From NCBI GenBank assembly GCA_045636265.1, contig JAZTXD010000179.1, positions 1 to 29,045 of the forward strand: 29,045 nt of DNA, in the 5' to 3' direction. Shown one piece after another: positions 21,730-29,045 of the stretch. Position numbers and translations under genes: made by a program. Below the pieces are notes generated by a model that saw only the letters and a program-made list of their open reading frames with translations, searched no databases and was not told where the DNA came from. The DNA comes from Flemingiibacterium sp045636265 (GTDB lineage: Bacteria > Bacillota > Clostridia > Oscillospirales > CAG-272). Within the stretch, counting starts at the first letter, position 1. The number at the start of each line of letters is the position of its first letter.

Positions 21730-22677
21730 GTGAAAAGATTACTTTGTGCCGTTTTGGCACTGTTCACCGTTGCCGCGCTTCTCTTTGGCTTTGTGGGATG
21801 CGGCGGCAGGGGTGACGATACGGACGACTCCACCTCGCGAGAAACATTGGAGGTTTTTGACTTTGAGGATGTTTCCGTTGAGAAAACGCTCCTTGTTGAC
21901 GAGCAGGGCGTTAAGATATGGGCGCGTGACATTGCCACACGGGGCAGCCGCGGTGTAAGGCTTATGCTCATTATCGAAAACAATACCGACAAAATGCTCA
22001 CATTCCGCGCACACAGCGCGGCTGTAAACGGTATTATGGTGGACTCGGATATGCATGCCGAGGTTGACTCCGGCAAGAGAGTATACAGTCATGTTGAGTT
22101 CCCGGTGGGTGAGTTTGAGAGAAGCGAGATGCACGGTGTTGCCGACATTGAGCTTTGCTTTGACGTTTTCGATGCAGAGAGCTGGGAGGTACACTTCGAG
22201 AGCGAGAGAATACTTGTTAAGACCACACTCTCCGATATTTCCGACTATGCTTACGACTACACCGGCACCTTGGTGTATGAGGATGAGGAGCTTACGATCA
22301 TAGCGCAGGGACTCACAGAGGTTGAGGATAAATTCGCCGCAGGACTTATTCTCGGCGTGGACAATCACGGAGGGCGAAATGTAACCGTGCAGGCGTATGA
22401 CGTGCGCCTTAACGGCAACCCGGTGACGGCGATATTCAACGCCGAGGTAATCCCCGAGCGAACCGTTGCGGCGGTTATGCGTTTTCTCGAGAGTGAGTTC
22501 GAAAAATACAAAATAGAGCAGTACGGCAAGCAAGAAACCGACACAGAGGAAGAGGAAACGGAAAAGCTTGACCCCATTATGTCGATTGAGTTTACTCTGC
22601 ACATATTCGATTCGGACACCTGGGAGAAGATAGCGGACTCCGAGAGAATAACGCTTTGGTTTGAGGTGGAAGAATAA
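21730..22677 (+). CDS. Putative lipoprotein with a duplicated Ig-like domain
   Basis: 315 aa, GTG start at 21730 with GAAAGGATG upstream; the nearby ATG at 21725 is out of frame and stops at once. Residues 1-24 form a lipoprotein signal peptide with lipobox FVGC (Cys24), then a GGRGDDTDD linker. Two similar domains follow. The first (about 45-180) has LLVDEQGVKIWARD, LMLIIENNTDKML and CFDVFDAESWEVHFESERI. The second (about 185-313) has LVYEDEELTIIAQG, LILGVDNHGGRNV and TLHIFDSDTWEKIADSERI. This suggests an internal duplication of a beta-sandwich like those of DUF4352/DUF5067-type proteins. It should be anchored outside the membrane. Function is unknown. Confidence 0.85.
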   Translation: MKRLLCAVLALFTVAALLFGFVGCGGRGDDTDDSTSRETLEVFDFEDVSVEKTLLVDEQGVKIWARDIATRGSRGVRLMLIIENNTDKMLTFRAHSAAVNGIMVDSDMHAEVDSGKRVYSHVEFPVGEFERSEMHGVADIELCFDVFDAESWEVHFESERILVKTTLSDISDYAYDYTGTLVYEDEELTIIAQGLTEVEDKFAAGLILGVDNHGGRNVTVQAYDVRLNGNPVTAIFNAEVIPERTVAAVMRFLESEFEKYKIEQYGKQETDTEEEETEKLDPIMSIEFTLHIFDSDTWEKIADSERITLWFEVEE

Positions 22678-22750
22678 TTTTTAAATTTTCCCAACCGTTT
22701 GCACAGTTTAGCTCTCTATAAGTTGAGAAAATTCAAAAAGGAGGGATTAT

Positions 22751-23179
22751 ATGGGTGCGCTTATCAGCGATCCCCGTGCGCTTGCTGGGGTCCAGCTCTC
22801 CGAGCACGGCTCTTTTGATATCTTGGAAATGTACAATGCCCAGAATGGGCAGGAATATTTTATGAGTCTGCCGCGAAAATACGTTTTTCGCACGGTGCTC
22901 CGACTTTCGCTTGTAAGCTTTATTCTGGCACTGCTGTCGTATCGCATACTCATCTTTCCGATTATTCCGTGCTATGTGATACATCTATTCAAGATACGTA
23001 TATTTACCGACTGGTGCCGTATCGTAAATATCTCCCCAAAAAAGATGTGGATATTTTTTACTCTTACACTTATTCTTTTTGAAATAGCTGCAGTATTTGT
23101 GCGCAGACCGATTTTAGACTGGCTATCAAGTGCGCATAATCTGGGATTATATGAAATACAGAGGTGGTTTCAACAATGA
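22751..23179 (+). CDS. Small membrane protein coupled to the MutS-like ATPase, unknown function
   Basis: 142 aa, not recognised. AAGGAGGG precedes the ATG at 22751. The N-terminal 40 residues are soluble. Hydrophobic segments lie at about 49-80 (VSFILALLSYRILIFPIIPC, possibly a hairpin of two helices) and 98-117 (MWIFFTLTLILFEIAAVFV). The end is a short tail, DWLSSAHNLGLYEIQRWFQQ. Its stop overlaps the next ATG (ATGA, 23176-23179), so the two proteins are very probably made together and may form a complex that places the MutS-like ATPase at the membrane; that is inference. Upstream, an imperfect inverted repeat (22683-22695 and 22722-22734) may be regulatory. Confidence 0.8.
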   Translation: MGALISDPRALAGVQLSEHGSFDILEMYNAQNGQEYFMSLPRKYVFRTVLRLSLVSFILALLSYRILIFPIIPCYVIHLFKIRIFTDWCRIVNISPKKMWIFFTLTLILFEIAAVFVRRPILDWLSSAHNLGLYEIQRWFQQ

Positions 23180-24699
23180 CGGTAATACCAAACTTTTTAT
23201 TTGACCGAAATTTTGACGGCGAAAGGAACGCCATAAGGCTGTTTGGCGCGGAGTCGCTCCGCTTTGGACTGTCGGAGTTTGAAGAGTATCTGCTGTATGA
23301 CGGCGAGGAGATTTTAAAACGGCAGAGCGTTTTTCGGGATATCTATACCTATCCCACACTCCTTGACGGATTTGAAAAGCTTCTCACCATGTGCGAAGAT
23401 GTAAAATCCGTATTCACAAAAAACGGGGAGCTTGGAAGTACGGAGGGTGTGGTGTATTCGCTGCTGGAGCTTCACAACTTTTGCAGTGCGGTGGACTTCA
23501 CGGCAAATGAACTTTTCGCCCCGATTCCCGAGGGAACCGCTCTGTCGGAAACTCTCTCGGACATGCGTGAAAGGTTTGCCGCATTTGCCGCGACACAGGG
23601 CTATATTTCAGTGCGCGAGTGGCTGAATTCTCTGGACATAAACCTCAAAAACATTCGCTCCGTCACACTTGGGGTGAATCTCAATGCCCAGCTTGACATT
23701 GCCGAGGTTGGCGTGGTGTCGTTTAACGAGCAGCCGTATGTGAGCGGAGGATTTTTGGAAACCGTACTTCGGGACAAGAGCGTACCACGAGAATATACCT
23801 GCATAGCTACGCTGGGAACAAAGGAAAGCGGTAAGCTCCTCGGCAAAGGAAGTATAGCCGTGAACAGAGAATTTTTCGGTGCAATGAACACGCTTTTTCG
23901 CGGCTCGGCGAGGGCACTGAAGCGGTATATTACAGAGTCGCTGAAGGAAGAAGTCATGGCGCTGATATCGCTCACGGAGGATATAGCGTTTTTGGTCAAG
24001 TCCGCAAGATATATGCAAAGGCTTCGCAGTTCAGGCTTAAAGCTCACGTTCCCGAGAGTGTCGGAGAACACAGCGATACGCGGACTTGCGAACCCCAACC
24101 TCACGGATAAGTGCAAGGCTTCACAGATAGTTGTGAGCGATGCGGCGTTTGATATGTCGCGTAGGATATACATACTCACCGGACCGAACAGCGGCGGCAA
24201 ATCAGTCTACCTTGCGGCGCTTGGAATTGCACAGCTCATGTTTCAGCTGGGACTGCCGATATGCGCCGAGTCCGCACATATAAAGCCGTGCGGTGAGATT
24301 ATAGTTTTGTTTGTAAAGGAGATAATGAAATCAACCGAGAGCCGACTTGAAAATGAGGTTTTGCGGCTCCGCGCTGCACTTGATGTTGTTACCGACTCCT
24401 CGCTTATACTGCTTGATGAGATGTTTTCAAGCACGAGTGCCTATGACGGGGTGCTTCTTGCCAAGTCGCTTGTTAAATATCTTGAAAAACGGCGGTGCTG
24501 TGCTATATATGCAACGCATTTTCACGAGCTTGCCGAATGGGTTCGCGGACTTCCCAAAGCGCCGATACAGCTTCTTTCGGCAGAAAGCCGTGACGGGCAC
24601 AGGACATACAGAATAGTTCCCGGAGATGAATGTGCTGTGGATTCGAGCCTTGCAAGGGATATTGTTATTGAAAATGGACTTGGATTTTTGTTTGAGTGA
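23176..24699 (+). CDS. MutS-like ATPase without mismatch-recognition domains
   Basis: 507 aa from the ATG at 23176, which has GAGGTGG 8 bp upstream; a GTG at 23164 is less likely. The C-terminal ABC-type MutS domain V has Walker A GPNSGGKS (336-343), Walker B LILLDE (410-415) and the H-loop ATHFHEL (446-452). The middle (about 100-310) is helical and resembles the lever/core domain III. The N-terminal mismatch-binding domain with the FxE motif of MutS is absent, as are the Smr and KOW parts of MutS2. It therefore belongs to the short MutS-related group of unknown function rather than canonical mismatch repair. It is translationally coupled to the membrane protein upstream. Confidence 0.88.
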   Translation: MTVIPNFLFDRNFDGERNAIRLFGAESLRFGLSEFEEYLLYDGEEILKRQSVFRDIYTYPTLLDGFEKLLTMCEDVKSVFTKNGELGSTEGVVYSLLELHNFCSAVDFTANELFAPIPEGTALSETLSDMRERFAAFAATQGYISVREWLNSLDINLKNIRSVTLGVNLNAQLDIAEVGVVSFNEQPYVSGGFLETVLRDKSVPREYTCIATLGTKESGKLLGKGSIAVNREFFGAMNTLFRGSARALKRYITESLKEEVMALISLTEDIAFLVKSARYMQRLRSSGLKLTFPRVSENTAIRGLANPNLTDKCKASQIVVSDAAFDMSRRIYILTGPNSGGKSVYLAALGIAQLMFQLGLPICAESAHIKPCGEIIVLFVKEIMKSTESRLENEVLRLRAALDVVTDSSLILLDEMFSSTSAYDGVLLAKSLVKYLEKRRCCAIYATHFHELAEWVRGLPKAPIQLLSAESRDGHRTYRIVPGDECAVDSSLARDIVIENGLGFLFE

Positions 24700-24730
24700 G
24701 TACAAATCTCAAAAAAATCCCGCAAAACTC

Positions 24731-24759
24731 TTGCATTCCTTAAAAAAATGTGTTATACT
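24731..24759 (+). promoter_or_regulatory. Predicted sigma-A promoter of the pheST leader
   Basis: TTGCAT (24731-24736), 17 bp and TATACT (24754-24759), placing transcription start just before the T-box element. Confidence 0.75.
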
Positions 24760-24768
24760 AATGTAAAT

Positions 24769-25038
24769 GCGATGATGGAGTTTGCCACTTGCACACGGCG
24801 TATTCAGAGATGACCGACGTACTTTAGTATGGCTGGGAGCGGTCTTGCGCGGGCGATGTTGGCGTTTCGCTCCGGAGCAGTGATGCTGAATCGGTTCAGT
24901 AGGCGTCAACGCATGACATCCGTTAAAATGTCGCCGAGTGTATTGCTTGGTAACAGGCAATAAAATAAGGTGGTACCGCGGAGAGCATAGAATTTATGCC
25001 GCTTCGTCCTTGTTTATACGGGGACGGGCGGCTTTTTT
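24769..25038 (+). promoter_or_regulatory. T-box riboswitch (tRNA-Phe-sensing) with terminator, upstream of pheST
   Basis: The T-box core AATAAGGTGGTACCGCGG (from 24964) is unmistakable. Its TGGT bulge (24971-24974) can pair with the ACCA end of uncharged tRNA-Phe. The competing terminator is GCCGCTTCGTCC pairing with GGGACGGGCGGC, followed by TTTTTT (24998-25038). In Stem I, GGAG (24777-24780) pairs with CTCC (24870-24873) and GCCA with TGGC, leaving a loop GTTTCG that contains the phenylalanine codon TTC (24866-24868) as likely specifier. An AGAGATGACC/GGTC distal arm is present. Uncharged tRNA-Phe should allow read-through into pheS. Confidence 0.93.
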
Positions 25039-25082
25039 GTTGCCGGTGCCTCATCACTATATTTTCTGAAAGGACAACCAAC

Positions 25083-26096
25083 ATGAAACAGAAACTTGAA
25101 GAAATCCGTGCCGCGGCGCTCTCGGAGCTGTCAGCGGCAGATGCCGACCTCGAAGCGATACGCATCCGCTTCCTCGGCAAAAAGGGTGAGCTTACCGCCG
25201 TGCTTCGCGGCATGGGACAGCTTAGTGCAGAAGAGCGTCCCGTTATCGGTCAGCTCGCAAACGAAGTTCGCGAGTATATCGAAAATGCAATCGCAGAAAA
25301 GGCCGAGGCCGGCAAGGCTGCGGCGCTCACAAAGAAGCTCGCAGAGGAGCGCCTTGACGTAACCATGCCCGGTAATACTCCGGCGCTTGGCAAGCGCCAT
25401 CCGCTTGCAACCGTTCAGAAGGATATGGAAGACATATTCATCGGTATGGGCTTCTCTATCGTTGACGGCCCCGAGGTTGAGTATGACTACTACAACTTCC
25501 AGGCGTTAAACATTCCCGAAAATCATCCTGCACGCGACACGCAGGACACCTTCTATATCACCGAAAATATCCTGCTTCGCTCGCAGACCTCTCCCGTTCA
25601 GGTCCGCACAATGGAAAAACAGCGCCCTCCGATACGCATAATCTCCCCCGGACGTGTTTACCGCTCCGACGCGGTGGACGCTTCCCACTCGCCGCTTTTC
25701 CACCAGCTTGAGGGACTTGTTGTTGACAAGGGCATCACCATGGGCGACCTCAAGGGCACTCTTGAAACCTTTGCAAAGACAATGTTCGGCGAGCAGACAC
25801 AGATCCGTTTCAGACCGCACCACTTCCCGTTCACCGAGCCGTCGGCAGAGGTTGACGTTTCCTGCTTTGTTTGCGGCGGAAAGGGCTGTAAGCTCTGTAA
25901 GGGCGAGGGCTGGATCGAGATCCTCGGTGCAGGTATGGTTCACCCGAATGTGCTTCGCGGATGCAACATCGATCCCGACGAATACAGCGGATTTGCATTC
26001 GGTATGGGCGTTGAGCGAATCACCATGATCAAATACGGTATTGACGATATGCGTTACCTCTATGAAAACGATGTACGCTTCCTCGATCAGTTCTAA
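25083..26096 (+). CDS. pheS: Phenylalanine-tRNA ligase alpha subunit
   Basis: 337 aa from the ATG at 25083 (GAAAGGACAA upstream); an earlier in-frame ATG at 24996 lies inside the T-box terminator and is rejected. PheS carries the catalytic site of the (alpha-beta)2 enzyme that charges tRNA-Phe. The N-terminal coiled coil is about residues 1-85 (IRFLGKKGELTAVLRGMG). Class II motifs follow: HPLATVQKDMEDIFIGMGF, the EVEYDYYNFQALNIPENHPARD block (given in part: NFQALNIPENHPARD), motif 2 FHQLEGLVVD and motif 3 GFAFGMGVERITMIKYG. A CFVCGGKGCKLCKGEGW stretch near 260 is common in PheS. pheT starts 15 bp later. Confidence 0.98.
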   Translation: MKQKLEEIRAAALSELSAADADLEAIRIRFLGKKGELTAVLRGMGQLSAEERPVIGQLANEVREYIENAIAEKAEAGKAAALTKKLAEERLDVTMPGNTPALGKRHPLATVQKDMEDIFIGMGFSIVDGPEVEYDYYNFQALNIPENHPARDTQDTFYITENILLRSQTSPVQVRTMEKQRPPIRIISPGRVYRSDAVDASHSPLFHQLEGLVVDKGITMGDLKGTLETFAKTMFGEQTQIRFRPHHFPFTEPSAEVDVSCFVCGGKGCKLCKGEGWIEILGAGMVHPNVLRGCNIDPDEYSGFAFGMGVERITMIKYGIDDMRYLYENDVRFLDQF

Positions 26097-26111
26097 TAAG
26101 GAGGAACAAAA

Positions 26112-28508
26112 ATGAATCTTTCACTTAACTGGGCAAAGGATTTCGTCAGCCTTGACGGAATTACTCCCAAAGAATACTGCGACCGCCTGACCGCTACCGG
26201 TTCAAAGGTTGAGGGATATGAAATTCTCGGTGAGGACATCGAAAACGTTGTTGCCGGCAAGGTTCTCTCGCTCGAGCGTCACCCCGATTCCGATCACCTC
26301 TGGATCTGCCAGATAGACGTTGGCGAGGATGCGCCCGTGCAGATAGTTACCGGCGCACAGAACGTGTTCGCAGGGGCAATGGTTCCAGTTGCTAAGGCGC
26401 CCTCAAAGCTCCCCGGCGGCATAAATATAAAGGCAGGCAAGCTTCGCGGCGTGCCCTCAAACGGTATGCTCTGCTCGATTGCCGAGCTTAACTTAACAAC
26501 TCACGATATGCCCGGCGCTATTGAGGACGGCATATTCATCATGGACGGCTTCGACTGCAAGCCCGGCGACGATATTCACGATGTACTCGGACTTTCCGAC
26601 ACCGTTGTTGAGTTTGAGATAACCTCAAACCGCCCCGACTGTCTGTCTGTGCTCGGTCTTGCACGTGAGAGTGCAGTATCGTTCGGCAGAGAGTTTAAGC
26701 CCACCACTCCCTCGGGAACATTTGCGAATGACGGCGACAAGATCGAGAACTATATCTCCGTTGACGTGCAGAACGCAGAGCTTTGCCCGCGTTACACCGC
26801 GCGCGTTGTAAAGAACGTTAAAATCGCGCCCTCTCCGCTGTGGCTCCGTATGCGTCTTCGCGCATCCGGCGTTCGTCCTATCAACAACATCGTTGACATC
26901 ACAAACTATGTAATGCTCGAATACGGTCAGCCTATGCACGCGTTCGACTTCTCCTGCCTTGACGGCTCGAAGATTGTCGTAAGAAACGCAAAGGCAGGCG
27001 AAGTGTTCAAGTCGCTTGACGATATTGACCACACCCTGAACGACACCAACCTCGTTATCGCCGATGAAAACAAGGCTGTTGCGCTTGCCGGCGTTATGGG
27101 CGGCGCAAACTCCGAGATCAAGGACGACACAAAGACTGTTGTGTTCGAGTCTGCAAACTTCCTCGGAAGCTCTGTGCGTATCACCGCAAAGAGCCAGGGT
27201 ATGAGAACCGAATCCTCCGGCCGCTTTGAAAAGGGACTCGATCCCGAGAACACCATGCCGGCACTCGACCGCGCATGCGAGCTTATCACTCTGCTTGGCG
27301 CAGGTGATGTTGTAGACGGTACGATCGACGTTTACAAGGGCAAAGAGGAGCCGTTCACCATGAAGCTTGAGGCGGAGCGCATCAATGCGTTCCTCGGTCT
27401 TGACGTGAGCGAGGAGTATATGAAGGATGTCCTGACCAAGCTTGAATTCAAGGTTGACGGCGACATGCTCACAGTTCCCTCGTTCAGAGCGGACTGCCGC
27501 TGCATGAACGATATCGCCGAGGAGATCCTCCGTATCTACGGTTACGACACAATAACCTCCACCAAGTTTGTAACACCCATTACCTCGGGAAGCCGCACAC
27601 CCGTTCAGAAGTTTGAACTTCTCATGGCGGACACTCTCTGTGCAATGGGACTTTACGAGTGCGAAACATTCTCGTTCATCAGCCCCAAGTTCTATGATAA
27701 GATAGCAATGGCTGAAAACGATCCTCGCCGCAAGTCGATAGTGATCTCCAATCCTCTCGGAGAGGATACGAGCGTTATGCGTACCACAGCGATTCCCTCT
27801 ATGCTTGAGGTTCTCGCACGCAACAACAACTATCATGCAGGTAAGACCGCGCTTTACGAAATGGCGAAGATCTACATTCCCGACGAAGACCCGAAGAATC
27901 TTCCCGAGGAGCGCCGCAGAATAACCGTCGGTTTCCTTCGTGACGGTGATTTCTACACCCTCAAGGGCATTGTGCAAAAGCTTCTCGACAAGGCGGGCAT
28001 CAAGGACGTTATCTATACGGCAAAGCGTGACGACTCCGCGTTCCACCCCGGACGCTGTGCGCTCGTTGCGTGTGCAGACGGAACTCTGCTCGGTACTATC
28101 GGTGAGATTCACCCGACTGTATCCGCGGCTTACGAGATAGACGCGCCCGTATACGTGGCTGACCTTGATTTCGAGAACATGTTCGCGAAATCCGCTACAG
28201 ACAAGCAGTTCAAGGCGCTTCCGAAGTTCCCGGCGACAACACGCGACTTCGCGTTTGTATGTGACGACGAGCTTGAGGTTGGTGCTATTGAGTCTGTTAT
28301 GAAGAAGGCAGGCGGAAAGCTTGTTGAAGAGATAAAGCTCTTCGACGTTTACCGCGGCAAGCAGCTCGGCGAGGGCAAGAAGAGTGTTGCGTTCAGCGTG
28401 GCACTGCGTGCCCCGGACCGCACGCTTACCGATGAGGAAGCGGATAAAACTTCGAAGAAGATTCTCACGCTTCTTGAGAAGGAGCTTGGAATCACGCTTC
28501 GCGCATAA
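26112..28508 (+). CDS. pheT: Phenylalanine-tRNA ligase beta subunit
   Basis: 798 aa, full length, with AAGGAGGAA before the ATG. PheT binds tRNA-Phe, edits Tyr-tRNA-Phe and completes the (alpha-beta)2 synthetase. Domains in order: an OB-fold tRNA-binding domain (about 40-150; VVAGKVLSLERHPDSDHLWI), the B3/B4 editing domain (about 205-380; NNIVDITNYVMLEYGQPMHA, ESANFLGSSVRITAKSQGMR), B5 (about 405-475), the core region with the catalytic-like fold, and a C-terminal FDX-ACB anticodon-binding domain (about 705-798; PKFPATTRDFAFVCDD, VYRGKQLGEGKKSVAFSV). It is translated from the T-box-controlled pheS transcript. A weak terminator follows. Confidence 0.98.
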   Translation: MNLSLNWAKDFVSLDGITPKEYCDRLTATGSKVEGYEILGEDIENVVAGKVLSLERHPDSDHLWICQIDVGEDAPVQIVTGAQNVFAGAMVPVAKAPSKLPGGINIKAGKLRGVPSNGMLCSIAELNLTTHDMPGAIEDGIFIMDGFDCKPGDDIHDVLGLSDTVVEFEITSNRPDCLSVLGLARESAVSFGREFKPTTPSGTFANDGDKIENYISVDVQNAELCPRYTARVVKNVKIAPSPLWLRMRLRASGVRPINNIVDITNYVMLEYGQPMHAFDFSCLDGSKIVVRNAKAGEVFKSLDDIDHTLNDTNLVIADENKAVALAGVMGGANSEIKDDTKTVVFESANFLGSSVRITAKSQGMRTESSGRFEKGLDPENTMPALDRACELITLLGAGDVVDGTIDVYKGKEEPFTMKLEAERINAFLGLDVSEEYMKDVLTKLEFKVDGDMLTVPSFRADCRCMNDIAEEILRIYGYDTITSTKFVTPITSGSRTPVQKFELLMADTLCAMGLYECETFSFISPKFYDKIAMAENDPRRKSIVISNPLGEDTSVMRTTAIPSMLEVLARNNNYHAGKTALYEMAKIYIPDEDPKNLPEERRRITVGFLRDGDFYTLKGIVQKLLDKAGIKDVIYTAKRDDSAFHPGRCALVACADGTLLGTIGEIHPTVSAAYEIDAPVYVADLDFENMFAKSATDKQFKALPKFPATTRDFAFVCDDELEVGAIESVMKKAGGKLVEEIKLFDVYRGKQLGEGKKSVAFSVALRAPDRTLTDEEADKTSKKILTLLEKELGITLRA

Positions 28509-28518
28509 AATTTGGGGA

Positions 28519-28545
28519 GAAAACCGTCAGGTTTTCAACCTTTTT
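28519..28545 (+). terminator. Probable terminator after pheT
   Basis: GAAAACC (28519-28525) and GGTTTTC (28530-28536) pair around GTCA, followed by AACC and TTTTT, 10 bp after the pheT stop. The stem is AT-rich, so termination may be partial. Confidence 0.55.
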
Positions 28546-28551
28546 GTGTTG

Positions 28552-28998
28552 TAGCGGCGGCGCTCTCATGAGCGCCGAGGTTACGCATAAAAGAGGGGAC
28601 AGACAACCAGCTGGCGCAGGTTTTCTATCCCCTCTTAGACTCCCCAGTTTTCCTTGCTATCGCCCGGTTCGCGCTCAAGGTCGCAAAAGCCTTCGGCTTT
28701 GCTCTATTCGCTTTGTAAAGCGGTTTCCGAAAGATACCGCTCCACTTTTGCCTTCCCTTGGGGGAAGGTGGCGCGAAGCGCCGGATGAGGGTTTGCGGTG
28801 TCTATAATGTGGGCGAGTTGTTCGCACAAACTCGCGCGAATCTTTTTTTGAGCGCGCGGGGAGCGCCTCCGGCGCTGGCAAGGAGGACAGGTGGAGCTCG
28901 AGGAGGATGAGGAAACTGCGCAGCTGGTTCCCCATCCTCCTCGTATTTACGCAAAACCTCGGCGCATCAGCGCCGACCTTGTGGCGGTAAAGCCGCCG
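28552..28998. repeat. Family B repeat, copy 4 (complete unit with inserted module)
   Basis: Complete palindromic unit downstream of pheT. GGCGCTC/GAGCGCC end hairpin (about 28558-28575), TTACGCATAAAAGAGGGG, arm hairpin 28590-28637, TTTTCCTTGC, a mini-hairpin GCAAAAGCC/GGCTTTGC (28683-28702), CCGCTCCACTTTTG, then the inserted module CCTTCCC/GGGAAGG...GCCGGATGAGGG (28751-28793) also found at 7851. The right arm has GTGGGCGAGTTGTTCGCAC, GGGGAGCGCCTCCGGCGC and arm hairpin 28899-28943. A GGCGG/CCGCC hairpin closes it. The 540 bp after pheT hold no credible gene. Confidence 0.85.
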
Positions 28999-29045
28999 AA
29001 CAAAAATAAAAAAGTTCACATAATATTGTTGACATATCGATTAAA

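Noticed and set aside
21739..22602. 287-codon open frame antisense to the lipoprotein gene
   Set aside because: The plus strand has a signal peptide with lipobox, a ribosome site and internal duplication; the antisense frame has none of these.
26625..28112. 495-codon open frame antisense to pheT
   Set aside because: It mirrors the codon bias of pheT, has no ribosome site or recognisable domain, and pheT itself is full length and certain.
29029..29045. TTGACA near the right edge as the promoter of a further gene
   Set aside because: The sequence ends before a -10 could be seen, so it cannot be supported as a feature.

Overview
The window looks like chromosome from a spore-forming, anaerobic member of the Clostridia, probably an uncultured gut or rumen Oscillospirales/Christensenellales-type lineage. 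The reasons are a full-length SpoIIE with a Spo0A-type promoter, the electron-bifurcating NfnAB pair, a pheST operon led by a T-box, a methylglyoxal-synthase-family gene beside a MinD-like ATPase, NrdR, and strong AGGAGG-type ribosome binding sites. The lineage is inferred from gene families; no marker gene fixes the genus.

Layout. 1-9319 is read leftwards: serine hydroxymethyltransferase (glyA), cinA, galactokinase plus a small membrane protein, a WalJ-type metallo-hydrolase, rlmH, a membrane-anchored WG-repeat protein, and the 5' part of mnmG, which runs off the left edge. At 9320-9624 a divergent promoter region separates glyA from a rightward pair: a MinD-like ATPase and a methylglyoxal-synthase-family protein that lacks most catalytic residues. 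11378-14207 is a leftward nfnA-nfnB-ygjV-like operon. 15183-17630 is spoIIE on the plus strand. Then come a leftward class I glutamine-amidotransferase-like hydrolase, rightward nrdR, and a leftward pyrE-GNAT pair converging on nrdR over a shared bidirectional terminator. 21222-28508 is rightward: a YbaK-type deacylase with a duplicated-domain lipoprotein, a small membrane protein overlapping a MutS-like ATPase, and T-box-pheS-pheT.

Most genes are ordinary housekeeping: tRNA and rRNA modification, one-carbon and pyrimidine metabolism, redox balance, translation and sporulation. What stands out is between the genes. At least nine intergenic gaps or half-gaps are filled by 160-520 bp mosaic repeats. 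Two main families can be told apart. Family A is bounded by inverted termini, each carrying a hairpin and a CAAAGTTCTTTG-type palindrome. Family B is a roughly 390 bp imperfect palindrome whose two arms each hold a further hairpin. The copies differ by paired, stem-preserving substitutions, which implies selection or copying as folded units. In several places a gene's stop codon lies at the apex of such a hairpin or of a terminator. No transposase, CRISPR array, tRNA or rRNA was seen.

The best candidates for something undescribed are the structured repeat families, the apparently catalytically dead MgsA paralogue coupled to an orphan MinD-like ATPase, and the overlapping membrane-protein/MutS-like pair.
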